From JAHEJB01 sp041748175 (GTDB lineage Bacteria; Bacteroidota; Rhodothermia; Rhodothermales; Rubricoccaceae): a stretch of 43,843 bases of DNA. The stretch's first letter is position 1; every line of letters starts with the position of its first letter. The notes below the pieces were generated by a model that was given only the letters and a program-made list of their open reading frames with translations, searched no databases and was not told where the DNA came from. The translations under genes were made by a program, and so were the position numbers. The stretch spans positions 1-43,843 of the forward strand of contig JBGTDU010000076.1 in the NCBI GenBank assembly GCA_041748175.1, in the 5' to 3' direction. Below, one piece after another: positions 26,868-33,532 of this stretch.

Positions 26868-26954
26868 GGTTGGCGAAGAGGTGAGAGGTGAAGAACGAGG
26901 CGAGAGCGGGAGACGAGGGGGGGTGGGTGGGCTTACGGGCCCGGGCCGGCCCCC

Positions 26955-28016
26955 TTACGTCTTCCGCCGTCGCGAATGATTGAGTGGGAAGTCGGCAAGT
27001 TTTTCGGCAATGCGGAGGCGCGCGCTGCGAGAGCGTGGGTTGGCTGCGATCTCTTCGGGGCCGGCGACGATGGGCCTCCGCGTGATCAGCTTCCAGGGCG
27101 TGACGAGGTTGCCGTAGAAATCTTTCACGGCCACGCCCTCAACATTGCCGAAACGCAAGAAGTGCTTTGCACGGCGATCTTCAAGCGAGTGGTAGCTGAT
27201 GACCGCCAGCCGCCCACCAGGGCGAAGCACCCTGAGCGTTGCTTCGAAAGCCCGTTCGAGCGCGGCCATCTCATCGTTGACAGCTATGCGCAACGCCTGG
27301 AAAACACGGGCGAGTGATTTGCCCTCGTCCTTGCCGGGAACGGAACCACGAACCAACTCCGCCAATTGGCCGGTCGTTGAAATCGTGCCGTGGTTGGCAA
27401 TAGCATTTGCGATTGGCCACGCGCGAGGCTCCTCACCGTAAGCTCGAAGCAAGTCGGCTAGAGACTGAACGTCAAGGCGCTCGATAAGCTCTGCGGCGGA
27501 TTCGCCGGAATCAGCGTCCATGCGCATGTCCAACGGGCCGTCGGCGGAGAATGCGAACCCCCGGCTGGCTTCGTCGATCTGATGGGATGAGATGCCTAGA
27601 TCGAGCAGGACTCCGTCCACACCGCCAATTCCAGCGATCTCGCAAAGCTGTTCGATATCGGCGAAGTTTCCGCTTCTGGTTCGGAAACGGCCCTGGGCGA
27701 TTGCCTCCGCCAATCTCTTTTCGGAAGCGGCAACGGCATCCTCGTCGTGATCAATCCCAACCACATGGCCGCTCGGCCCAAGCGCCGTCAACAATGCGGC
27801 ACTATGCCCACCACCGCCAAGCGTACCATCTATATAGAGGCCTTCCCGATCCGTCACCAATACTTCCACAACCTCGGCGGCCAACACGGGCGCGTGGTAT
27901 GAAGAAGCAAAGCGGAGCGGATCCGCCGACGGGCTTACGGGCCTGTCGGCGGATCGTGCTCCACGGCCCGAGGGCCGCTGGGATTTTTGAGACATGGGCA
28001 TCGCTTGGGCATACAT
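26955..28016 (-). CDS. rsmH: 16S rRNA (cytosine-1402-N4) methyltransferase RsmH
   Basis: RsmH (MraW) methylates N4 of C1402 in 16S rRNA using S-adenosylmethionine. The 353-residue product has YHAPVLAAEVVEVL, the SAM-binding DGTLGGGGHSAALL, VVGIDHDEDAV, VDGVLLDLGISSHQIDE, the FSADGPLDMRMD block, and the C-terminal LAVISYHSLEDRRAKHF and RSRSARLRIAEK. ATG 28016 is chosen because GGAAGGGGG lies 9 bases upstream; TTG 28025, overlapping the mraZ stop, sits directly against that site and is unlikely. It is the second gene of the dcw operon. Confidence 0.96.
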   Translation of the reverse strand: MYAQAMPMSQKSQRPSGRGARSADRPVSPSADPLRFASSYHAPVLAAEVVEVLVTDREGLYIDGTLGGGGHSAALLTALGPSGHVVGIDHDEDAVAASEKRLAEAIAQGRFRTRSGNFADIEQLCEIAGIGGVDGVLLDLGISSHQIDEASRGFAFSADGPLDMRMDADSGESAAELIERLDVQSLADLLRAYGEEPRAWPIANAIANHGTISTTGQLAELVRGSVPGKDEGKSLARVFQALRIAVNDEMAALERAFEATLRVLRPGGRLAVISYHSLEDRRAKHFLRFGNVEGVAVKDFYGNLVTPWKLITRRPIVAGPEEIAANPRSRSARLRIAEKLADFPLNHSRRRKT

Positions 28017-28021
28017 GGCGT

Positions 28022-28480
28022 TCAACCCCCTTCCAGCTTCGTCATCACGTTCTCCACGATGCTTGCATAGGAATCCGCGAGCGCATCGTCTTCTGCCTGG
28101 AGGGTTTCAGGGTCCCAGAGTTCTATGTTGTCCGTCGTGCCAAGGATGATCACTTTGCCGGTGGTGAGATTTGCGTAGTCGATAAGAGTTCGCGGCAAAG
28201 TGATCCGACCCTGGCCATCCAGCGTCGCGACCTCGGACCAGCGCGATTCCATGCGCTTTACAATTCGGCTCTCTTTGCTGAACGGGTTTAGCTTGCTGAT
28301 GCGGTCTGCCTTCTCCTCCCATACATTGAGCGGGACCAGCGTGACGCACGTTTCGATTCCGCGGCATGCGACGAAAGTTTCCTTTGCGTCCGGGCTCAAC
28401 TCTCGACGCATCCGTGCCGGCAAGGCAACGCGGCCCTTGTCGTCGATCGAATATTCAGATTGTCCTAAAAACCCGACCAT
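28022..28480 (-). CDS. mraZ: MraZ, transcriptional regulator of the dcw cluster
   Basis: MraZ is an AbrB-like swapped-hairpin DNA-binding protein, usually a ring-shaped oligomer, that in E. coli represses its own dcw operon. The 152-residue product has two copies of the fold, each with the DxxxR motif: DDKGRVALPARMR near the N-terminus and DGQGRITLPRTL in the second half. ATG 28480 has GGGGAGA upstream; the frame extends 15 codons further but these cover the operator. Three G-rich boxes of the kind MraZ binds lie 40-64 bp before the start codon. It is the first gene of the cluster. Confidence 0.95.
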   Translation of the reverse strand: MVGFLGQSEYSIDDKGRVALPARMRRELSPDAKETFVACRGIETCVTLVPLNVWEEKADRISKLNPFSKESRIVKRMESRWSEVATLDGQGRITLPRTLIDYANLTTGKVIILGTTDNIELWDPETLQAEDDALADSYASIVENVMTKLEGG

Positions 28481-28519
28481 AGCCGGTCTCCCCACGATTC
28501 GCCAGAGTATGGGACCCTT

Positions 28520-28544
28520 CCCCACTATCCCCCCTTCTGCCCCA
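28520..28544 (-). promoter_or_regulatory. MraZ operator: three G-rich boxes at 10-bp spacing
   Basis: On the minus strand TGGGG (28540-28544), GGGGG (28530-28534) and TGGGG (28520-28524) are separated by exactly 5 bp each, giving a 10-bp period. E. coli MraZ binds TGGGN direct repeats with 5-bp spacers. The first box overlaps the -7 element of the mraZ promoter, so binding should block transcription. Confidence 0.75.
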
Positions 28545-28572
28545 AAGTAGAACGGATTAGCAAAGAATCAAA
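28542..28572 (-). promoter_or_regulatory. Candidate mraZ (dcw) promoter, Bacteroidota type
   Basis: On the minus strand TTTG (28569-28572) and TACTTTGG (28542-28549) are 19 bp apart. That matches the -33 TTTG and -7 TAnnTTTG elements of Bacteroidota primary promoters, with one mismatch in the -7 box. The -7 box overlaps the first MraZ box. Confidence 0.55.
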
Positions 28573-28660
28573 TCTCTGGCAGCGAAAAAGGGTTTCGTGT
28601 GGACAAATAGCGTCAATAGTGTGCTTTTGAGGGCGTAGGCCAACCGACAAAGGCTGGATT

Positions 28661-28678
28661 GGTGAATGAATTATCACC
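28661..28678 (+). promoter_or_regulatory. LexA-like operator 1 (imperfect palindrome)
   Basis: GGTGAATGAATTATCACC has the form GGTGAA-N6-WTCACC, with one mismatch to the perfect palindrome downstream. It lies 98 bp before the lexA-like start, between that gene and mraZ. Confidence 0.6.
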
Positions 28679-28703
28679 TACCCGGCGGTGCCCCGGCGCG
28701 AGT

Positions 28704-28721
28704 GGTGAACGTACATTCACC
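28704..28721 (+). promoter_or_regulatory. LexA-like operator 2 (perfect palindromic half sites)
   Basis: GGTGAACGTACATTCACC has perfect half sites GGTGAA and TTCACC around a 6-bp centre. It is 43 bp downstream of operator 1, close to four helical turns, so two dimers could bind the same face. The site probably mediates autoregulation of the LexA-like gene 54 bp downstream. Confidence 0.65.
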
Positions 28722-28775
28722 GTGTTCTATGTCGCGCGCCGCTATGACCGCGATTCGACTTCGTACGGAGGAGCT

Positions 28776-29420
28776 ATGACAAGACCCGCCCTGACTCCGA
28801 GCCAGAATCGGGTATTTGATTTTATCCGGTCTCACATCCGCGACCAACAAACACCGCCAACACTGGCTGAGATTGGCGCGGCCCTGTCGCTCCGCTCGAC
28901 GAACGGTGTGCACAAGCTTGTTCTGGCGCTCGAGCAAAAAGGCTACATCACTCGCACGCCGATGGTGTCGCGCGGAATCTCTCTGGCTGAGAGCGACGAT
29001 CCCTTTACGCTCACGGAAGCACCCCCTTTGCTTCCAATCGTGGGTAAGGTTCGCAGCGATCGTCCTGACCAGCTTCGACGAAACCCCGCCGGCGCACTGG
29101 TGGTGGATCCACGCTTCCTGGGGCGTGCTGGCGCCGCTTCGTGCATCATCGCCATCTCAGGAGACGACGGAATGCTGGAGCTTGGCATTCGCCGATCCGA
29201 CCTGTTACTTGTTGAGGAAACGGACTGGCAGCAACTTCTCAACGGCGAACTATCGGCCGCAATCATCGGCGAGCGGATCATCGCGCGTCGATTCGACTTC
29301 GCCCGAAACCGATTCCATCTCCGGTCTTCAGCGCGCGGCTACACGGAGGAATCGTTTCGCGCCGACTCGCCCGGCTGCCACATAATCGGACGGGTTCTGA
29401 GCGTAATGCGGAAGCTGTGA
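28776..29420 (+). CDS. LexA-family repressor lacking self-cleavage residues
   Basis: The 214-residue protein has the LexA winged helix (LTPSQNRVFDFIRSHI, TPPTLAEIGAALSLRSTNGV, ALEQKGYITR; residues 6-70) and an S24/LexA-type C-terminal domain (GKVRSDRP onward). The catalytic parts are altered. The Ala-Gly cleavage site is replaced by RSD (93-95), the nucleophile region GxSM reads GDDGM with Gly132 at the Ser position, and the Lys position in the last strand is Arg171. RecA-stimulated self-cleavage therefore seems impossible, as in LexA of Synechocystis. ATG 28776 has a textbook GGAGGA site; an upstream in-frame extension to 28659 is rejected because it runs through both operators. It is divergent from mraZ. 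Confidence 0.85.
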   Translation: MTRPALTPSQNRVFDFIRSHIRDQQTPPTLAEIGAALSLRSTNGVHKLVLALEQKGYITRTPMVSRGISLAESDDPFTLTEAPPLLPIVGKVRSDRPDQLRRNPAGALVVDPRFLGRAGAASCIIAISGDDGMLELGIRRSDLLLVEETDWQQLLNGELSAAIIGERIIARRFDFARNRFHLRSSARGYTEESFRADSPGCHIIGRVLSVMRKL

Positions 29421-29530
29421 TCCGATAGAGCGTATTGCGTAGTCGTAAGGTGTGTTGGATGTCGAAGTCGTTCCAACCGATTTTACCCTGCCATAGAATT
29501 GCGAACTACGTCATTCGATCTCTCCAATCC

Positions 29531-30727
29531 CTACCCCCCTGCCAGCGCGCCAAGCATCCAGGCACAGCCGAGCGCCGCATAGATGCCAAGCACGTAGCCT
29601 GCGACAGCCATCAGCAGTCCAACCGGGGCCATAGCAGGATGGTAAACGCCCGCGACAATAGGCGCGCTCGCGGCTCCGCCGACGTTGGCCATGCTGCCCG
29701 TCGCTACGAAGAAAAGCGGGGCTTTGAGGAGCTTGGCGGCGAGAAGCAGCAGGCTGATATGAACGGCGAGCCAGACGACGCCCGTCAGCAAGTAGAGCGG
29801 AGCATCCAGGACCGCCGCAAGATTGCCCTGCGCGCCGATGCCCGTGAGCAGGAGGTACAGCGCCACATAGCCGAGGCGGCTCGCTCCGTCGGCTTCGAGG
29901 TTCCGCATGGGCGTGAAGGAGAGACATAATCCGACCGTCACCGCGATGAGCACGGCCCATGTTCCGCCGGAAATGATGGTCGGATCACCGAGAGGAGGCA
30001 TGGCGCTACCCAGAATGCGAGAAAGGACGGCAGCCCCAAATCCGAGCCCGATAATGATTCCCGCCGTTGTCAGTGTCGTTGGTCGACGCGTCGTGTCCAT
30101 CTGTTTGAGTGTTTCATCCACGCGGTCCATAGCGGACGTGTCGGCACCGACCCAGTTGTTGAACTGCTTTTGGTAGCCCGAGAGGAAGAGCAGGATGGCC
30201 ATCCAGCCGTAACCCACCACGGTATCCACTACGATGATCGGCCCGAGCTCATCCAGCCCCACGCTCTCCTGAATTGCCACCATATTGGCCGTGCCGCCGA
30301 TCCAGCTTCCCGACAACGCCGCGAGGCCCTTCCAGGCGTCCGGGTCGCCAATGAATTGGCCCACGGCCATGTAGGCGATTGGCCCTCCGATTACGATGCC
30401 AAACGTGCCGACGAGCATCATGATCAACGCCATCCGTCCCAGACTTGCAATCGCCCGCAGGTCGATGGTGAGCATGAGGAGGAAAAGCGCCATTGGCAGC
30501 AGCACGTACCCGAACCAGTCATAGGCGGCGTTCGTGTCCGACGTGACGCCGAACGTGGTGAGGAGCATTGGCACGAAATAGGCCCACAGCACCGGTGGGA
30601 CGATCTCAAAGACCTTCTCGAACGCCTTCAAACGGCTCAGCGCGAACACCGCCGCAAGAACAGACGCCAGCAAGGCAGCGACCTGCGTGGGTTCGGTGAT
30701 GAGAGCGGTTAGTTGGTCTTCTGGCAT
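29531..30727 (-). CDS. DUF819-family membrane protein
   Basis: The 398-residue integral membrane protein has about 11-12 helices and the DUF819 (YjcL-like) features. These include FEKVFEIVPPVLWAYFVPML, WFGYVLLPMALFLLMLTIDLRAI, AALSGSWIGGTANMVAIQE and, near the end, ATGSMANVGGAASAPIVAG. The two GG/GS-containing re-entrant-like segments suggest an inverted-repeat transporter fold, and the substrate is unknown. ATG 30727 is chosen; 16 extra upstream codons would overlap the promoter. It faces the LexA-like gene tail to tail, and nothing notable lies in the 110-bp gap between them. Confidence 0.85.
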   Translation of the reverse strand: MPEDQLTALITEPTQVAALLASVLAAVFALSRLKAFEKVFEIVPPVLWAYFVPMLLTTFGVTSDTNAAYDWFGYVLLPMALFLLMLTIDLRAIASLGRMALIMMLVGTFGIVIGGPIAYMAVGQFIGDPDAWKGLAALSGSWIGGTANMVAIQESVGLDELGPIIVVDTVVGYGWMAILLFLSGYQKQFNNWVGADTSAMDRVDETLKQMDTTRRPTTLTTAGIIIGLGFGAAVLSRILGSAMPPLGDPTIISGGTWAVLIAVTVGLCLSFTPMRNLEADGASRLGYVALYLLLTGIGAQGNLAAVLDAPLYLLTGVVWLAVHISLLLLAAKLLKAPLFFVATGSMANVGGAASAPIVAGVYHPAMAPVGLLMAVAGYVLGIYAALGCAWMLGALAGG

Positions 30728-30747
30728 GGCCGTCGGGTTTGGTTGCA

Positions 30748-30755
30748 CAAAGATA
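30748..30755 (-). promoter_or_regulatory. Candidate -7 element (TATCTTTG) for the DUF819 gene
   Basis: TATCTTTG on the minus strand is a full match to TAnnTTTG and lies 20 bp before ATG 30727. No clear -33 TTG was found, so confidence is limited. Confidence 0.4.
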
Positions 30756-30797
30756 ACGGGGCATGGTAGGGGCACAGCATGCCGTGCCTTGCCACGA

Positions 30798-31331
30798 CTA
30801 CCGTAACGTTCCTAGATGCCGCACGCCATCCGGAAACCTTTCCCTGGCATCATCCGGGAGCCGATCCGCTATACCCTCCGGATAAAGGTTCAATGCAGCC
30901 AATTCCTCCAGCGGCACAATTCCGACGGCACGCATGAGCTGCGAATCGCCAAGTTCAGGATCTGATCCGGTTGAGAGCGTATCGAGATTTTCCAAGGCGC
31001 GACATTCAAAATAGAACGACACCGCATGGAGAGGCATGCGGATGAAATCGAGCACGTAGCGGAGCGGCCCCACCTCCACATCCAGCCCCGTTTCCTCCTT
31101 CACCTCGCGGACGAGTGCCACTTCCAGCGGTTCGCCGAATTCCACGCCGCCGCCGGGAGGCGTCCAGAAGGGCTCTTTGGACCAAATGCCTTCGTGCTCC
31201 ACCAGGACCAACGCCGTTGGGTTTTCTGCGCTATCGAAAACCAACCCGCCGACGCGAACGCGGATTTTTCCCTCCAGATGCGGGAGCAGCTTTTTTAGAC
31301 GGGTGAATTTGGGGTCGGTGGGGATACTCAT
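30798..31331 (-). CDS. Nudix hydrolase
   Basis: The 177-residue product carries a complete Nudix box, GGGVEFGEPLEVALVREVKEETGL, which fits G-x5-E-x7-REUxEExGU with the Mg-binding glutamates present. A preceding beta strand RVRVGGLVFD and a C-terminal RLPDDARERFPDG surround it. Nudix enzymes hydrolyse nucleoside diphosphates linked to other groups; the substrate cannot be read from the sequence. ATG 31331 is preferred because the 16 upstream codons enter the repeat region. It lies between pyrG and the DUF819 gene on the same strand but has 250 bp of repeat-rich DNA before it, so it may be a separate unit. Confidence 0.88.
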   Translation of the reverse strand: MSIPTDPKFTRLKKLLPHLEGKIRVRVGGLVFDSAENPTALVLVEHEGIWSKEPFWTPPGGGVEFGEPLEVALVREVKEETGLDVEVGPLRYVLDFIRMPLHAVSFYFECRALENLDTLSTGSDPELGDSQLMRAVGIVPLEELAALNLYPEGIADRLPDDARERFPDGVRHLGTLR

Positions 31332-31353
31332 CGGCACTTGCTGGGAGGGAGGT

Positions 31354-31513
31354 ATCTCGCCCGTACGGCAAGGTCGCACTCTCCCTCTCGCGATACCAAC
31401 GCACCCGCCGGTTGAGGGCGAGATTCATCTCGCCCCTACGGAGATTCCGCCCTATCCCTCGCCCCGATACTCCCTCTCCCGGCCGCCAGCTCAGGGCGAA
31501 ATCTATCTCGCCC
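31354..31513. repeat. Cluster of short palindromic repeats between pyrG and the Nudix gene
   Basis: One full palindrome, GGGCGAGATTCATCTCGCCC, lies at 31416-31435 (9-bp stem, 2-nt loop). A second copy with one mismatch is at 31494-31513, and a half copy (ATCTCGCCC followed by gtacgg) at 31354-31362. Each is followed by a similar ctacgg/ctcgg tail. No gene is seen in the roughly 250-bp gap. These resemble REP-type extragenic palindromes. Confidence 0.7.
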
Positions 31514-31582
31514 CCTCGGCTGAATTCGTTCCTCACCCTTTCTCCCGCGCCTCCATTCTCCCTCTCTTAGCCTGTTAGAATA

Positions 31583-33316
31583 CTATCCATCCGCCAGCAC
31601 TCTGGCACTCACCCGCTGAATCTTCCGCACCCGGGAGGGTTCTGTCGGTTCCTCAAACGTTCCGCCGGCCTCCGCGTGGGCTACGGCTGCCTCGACAAAG
31701 GCCACGAAGAGCGGATGCGGGGCTAGAACGCTCGACTTGTATTCAGGATGGAACTGCACGCCCACGTACCATGGATGTGTCAGTCCATCGCCCGTTGCTG
31801 GCAGTTCAACAATTTCGACCAGATCCTTATCGGGGTTGATGCCGGAGAAGACCATCCCGGCTTCTTTCAGTTTGTAGCGCAACTCATTGTTGACTTCGTA
31901 GCGGTGGCGGTGGCGCTCCCAGACCGCTGCCTCGCCATAGATCGAACGCGCCTTCGTTCCTGCCATTACCCGGCATTCGTACTGCCCGAGCCGCATGGTT
32001 CCGCCCTTCTCGGTGACCTCCTCTTGCTCCGCCATCAGCGCAATGATGGGCTCTGAATTGTTGGCATCGAACTCCGTTGAATGCGCGAGGGCGAGGCCGC
32101 ACACGTTGCGGGCAAACTCAACAACGGCAACCTGCATCCCAAGGCAAATCCCGAAGAAGGGAACTCCACGTTCGCGTGCGTAGCGAGCAGCCTCGATCTT
32201 GCCATCAATCCCACGGTCGCCAAAGCCGGGCGCGACCAGCACGCCTGAAACGCCTTGCAGCTTGGCCTCCACGTCTAGTGCGGTGATGTCGTCTGAAAGA
32301 ATGGGCACGACCTCCACTTGCACATTGTTCGCAGCTCCTGCGAGCAGGAGGCTTTCTGAGATCGACTTGTAGGCGTCCTGATGCGTCACATATTTTCCGA
32401 CGAGCGCGATCCGAACCTGTCCCTCCGGGTTCTTCAGACGCCGGAGGAATTCGACCCAATCGCCGAGGCCATCCGACAAATCGCCGGAAGCATGGTCCTC
32501 CAACTGAAGTCGCTCAAGAACGACCGTGTCGAGACCTTTTTCGCGTAGCAGCAGCGGGACCTCGTAGATGGATTCCGCGTCGCGAGCTTCGACCACTGCG
32601 CGAGTCTCAACATTACAGAACAGCGCGATTTTCTTGCGGAGGTCGTCCGAAAGCGGGTGCTCTGTCCGGCACACGAGCACATCGGGCTGGAGACCGTAGC
32701 TCTGGAGCATCTTGACCGAGTGCTGCGTGGGCTTTGTCTTCAGTTCGCCGGCGGCGGCGAGATAGGGCACCAGTGTCAGGTGGATCAGGCAAACATTCGC
32801 GCGGCCCGTTTCCAACGCAAGCTGCCGGATGGCTTCGAGATACGGAAGGCTTTCGATGTCGCCCGCTGTACCGCCAATTTCAGTGATGATGACATCGTAG
32901 TCGCCCGTATCTGCAAGTCGGCGCATCCATCCCTTAATTTCGTCGATGACGTGCGGGACCACCTGCACGGTTTTGCCCAGGTACACGCCCGCGCGCTCCT
33001 TCGCGATCACCCCTGAGTACACGCGGCCCGTGGTGACATTATTGGCCTGGCTCATTGGCACGCCGAGAAAACGCTCGTAGTGGCCCAGGTCGAGGTCCGT
33101 CTCGGCTCCGTCGTCCGTCACGAACACCTCGCCGTGCTCATAAGGGTTCATCGTCCCCGCATCCACATTGATGTACGGGTCGAATTTCTGGATGGTGACG
33201 CGAAGGCCGTGGGCCTCAAGTAGCCGACCCAACGACGACGAAATAATCCCCTTCCCAAGCGAAGAGGTAACCCCGCCCGTGACGAATAGATGCTTTACGG
33301 GCGCGGAAGAAGGCAT
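31583..33316 (-). CDS. pyrG: CTP synthase PyrG
   Basis: CTP synthase converts UTP to CTP using glutamine and ATP. The 577-residue product has the synthetase domain (KHLFVTGGVTSSLGKGI, FDPYINVDAGTMNPYEHGEVFVT in two parts, EIGGTAGDIES) and a class I glutamine amidotransferase domain (VLVAPGFGDRGIDGK, FFGICLGMQVAVVEFARN with the nucleophile Cys, GVQFHPEYKS with the His-Glu pair). ATG 33316 starts the conserved KHLFVTGG region; the longer frame to 33481 has no family sequence. The C-terminal tail after the amidotransferase domain is slightly longer than in E. coli (545 residues). Confidence 0.97.
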   Translation of the reverse strand: MPSSAPVKHLFVTGGVTSSLGKGIISSSLGRLLEAHGLRVTIQKFDPYINVDAGTMNPYEHGEVFVTDDGAETDLDLGHYERFLGVPMSQANNVTTGRVYSGVIAKERAGVYLGKTVQVVPHVIDEIKGWMRRLADTGDYDVIITEIGGTAGDIESLPYLEAIRQLALETGRANVCLIHLTLVPYLAAAGELKTKPTQHSVKMLQSYGLQPDVLVCRTEHPLSDDLRKKIALFCNVETRAVVEARDAESIYEVPLLLREKGLDTVVLERLQLEDHASGDLSDGLGDWVEFLRRLKNPEGQVRIALVGKYVTHQDAYKSISESLLLAGAANNVQVEVVPILSDDITALDVEAKLQGVSGVLVAPGFGDRGIDGKIEAARYARERGVPFFGICLGMQVAVVEFARNVCGLALAHSTEFDANNSEPIIALMAEQEEVTEKGGTMRLGQYECRVMAGTKARSIYGEAAVWERHRHRYEVNNELRYKLKEAGMVFSGINPDKDLVEIVELPATGDGLTHPWYVGVQFHPEYKSSVLAPHPLFVAFVEAAVAHAEAGGTFEEPTEPSRVRKIQRVSARVLADG

Positions 33317-33353
33317 AGCGAACGAAGCAGAAACCGAGAGGGCGTTCGCCCCG

Positions 33354-33360
33354 CAAAGTA
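33354..33360 (-). promoter_or_regulatory. Weak candidate -7 element (TACTTTG) for pyrG
   Basis: The heptamer TACTTTG on the minus strand, 37 bp before the pyrG ATG, is identical to the core of the mraZ -7 box. No -33 TTTG is visible, so this is weak support. Confidence 0.3.
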
Positions 33361-33532
33361 CGAACGAACACCGCCGTTCCCCTAGAATTGTCTGGCTTTC
33401 ACGCGACTGATGCACACGCTTCGTGATTGGCTCAACAAGCAGTAAGGCGGCATCAACGCTGCCTATTTGCTCGACGACCAATGGCCGTCCTCTCGCCGAT
33501 ATCAGGAGTTGAGCGATCTGTTGCGTCCCGTG

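Noticed and set aside
28659..28775. Longer start for the LexA-like protein
   Set aside because: The 39 extra codons run through both palindromic operators and do not resemble LexA; ATG 28776 has a GGAGGA ribosome binding site.
33317..33532. Possible small gene before pyrG
   Set aside because: Open frames here are short and without family features; the region is better explained as pyrG leader and spacer.
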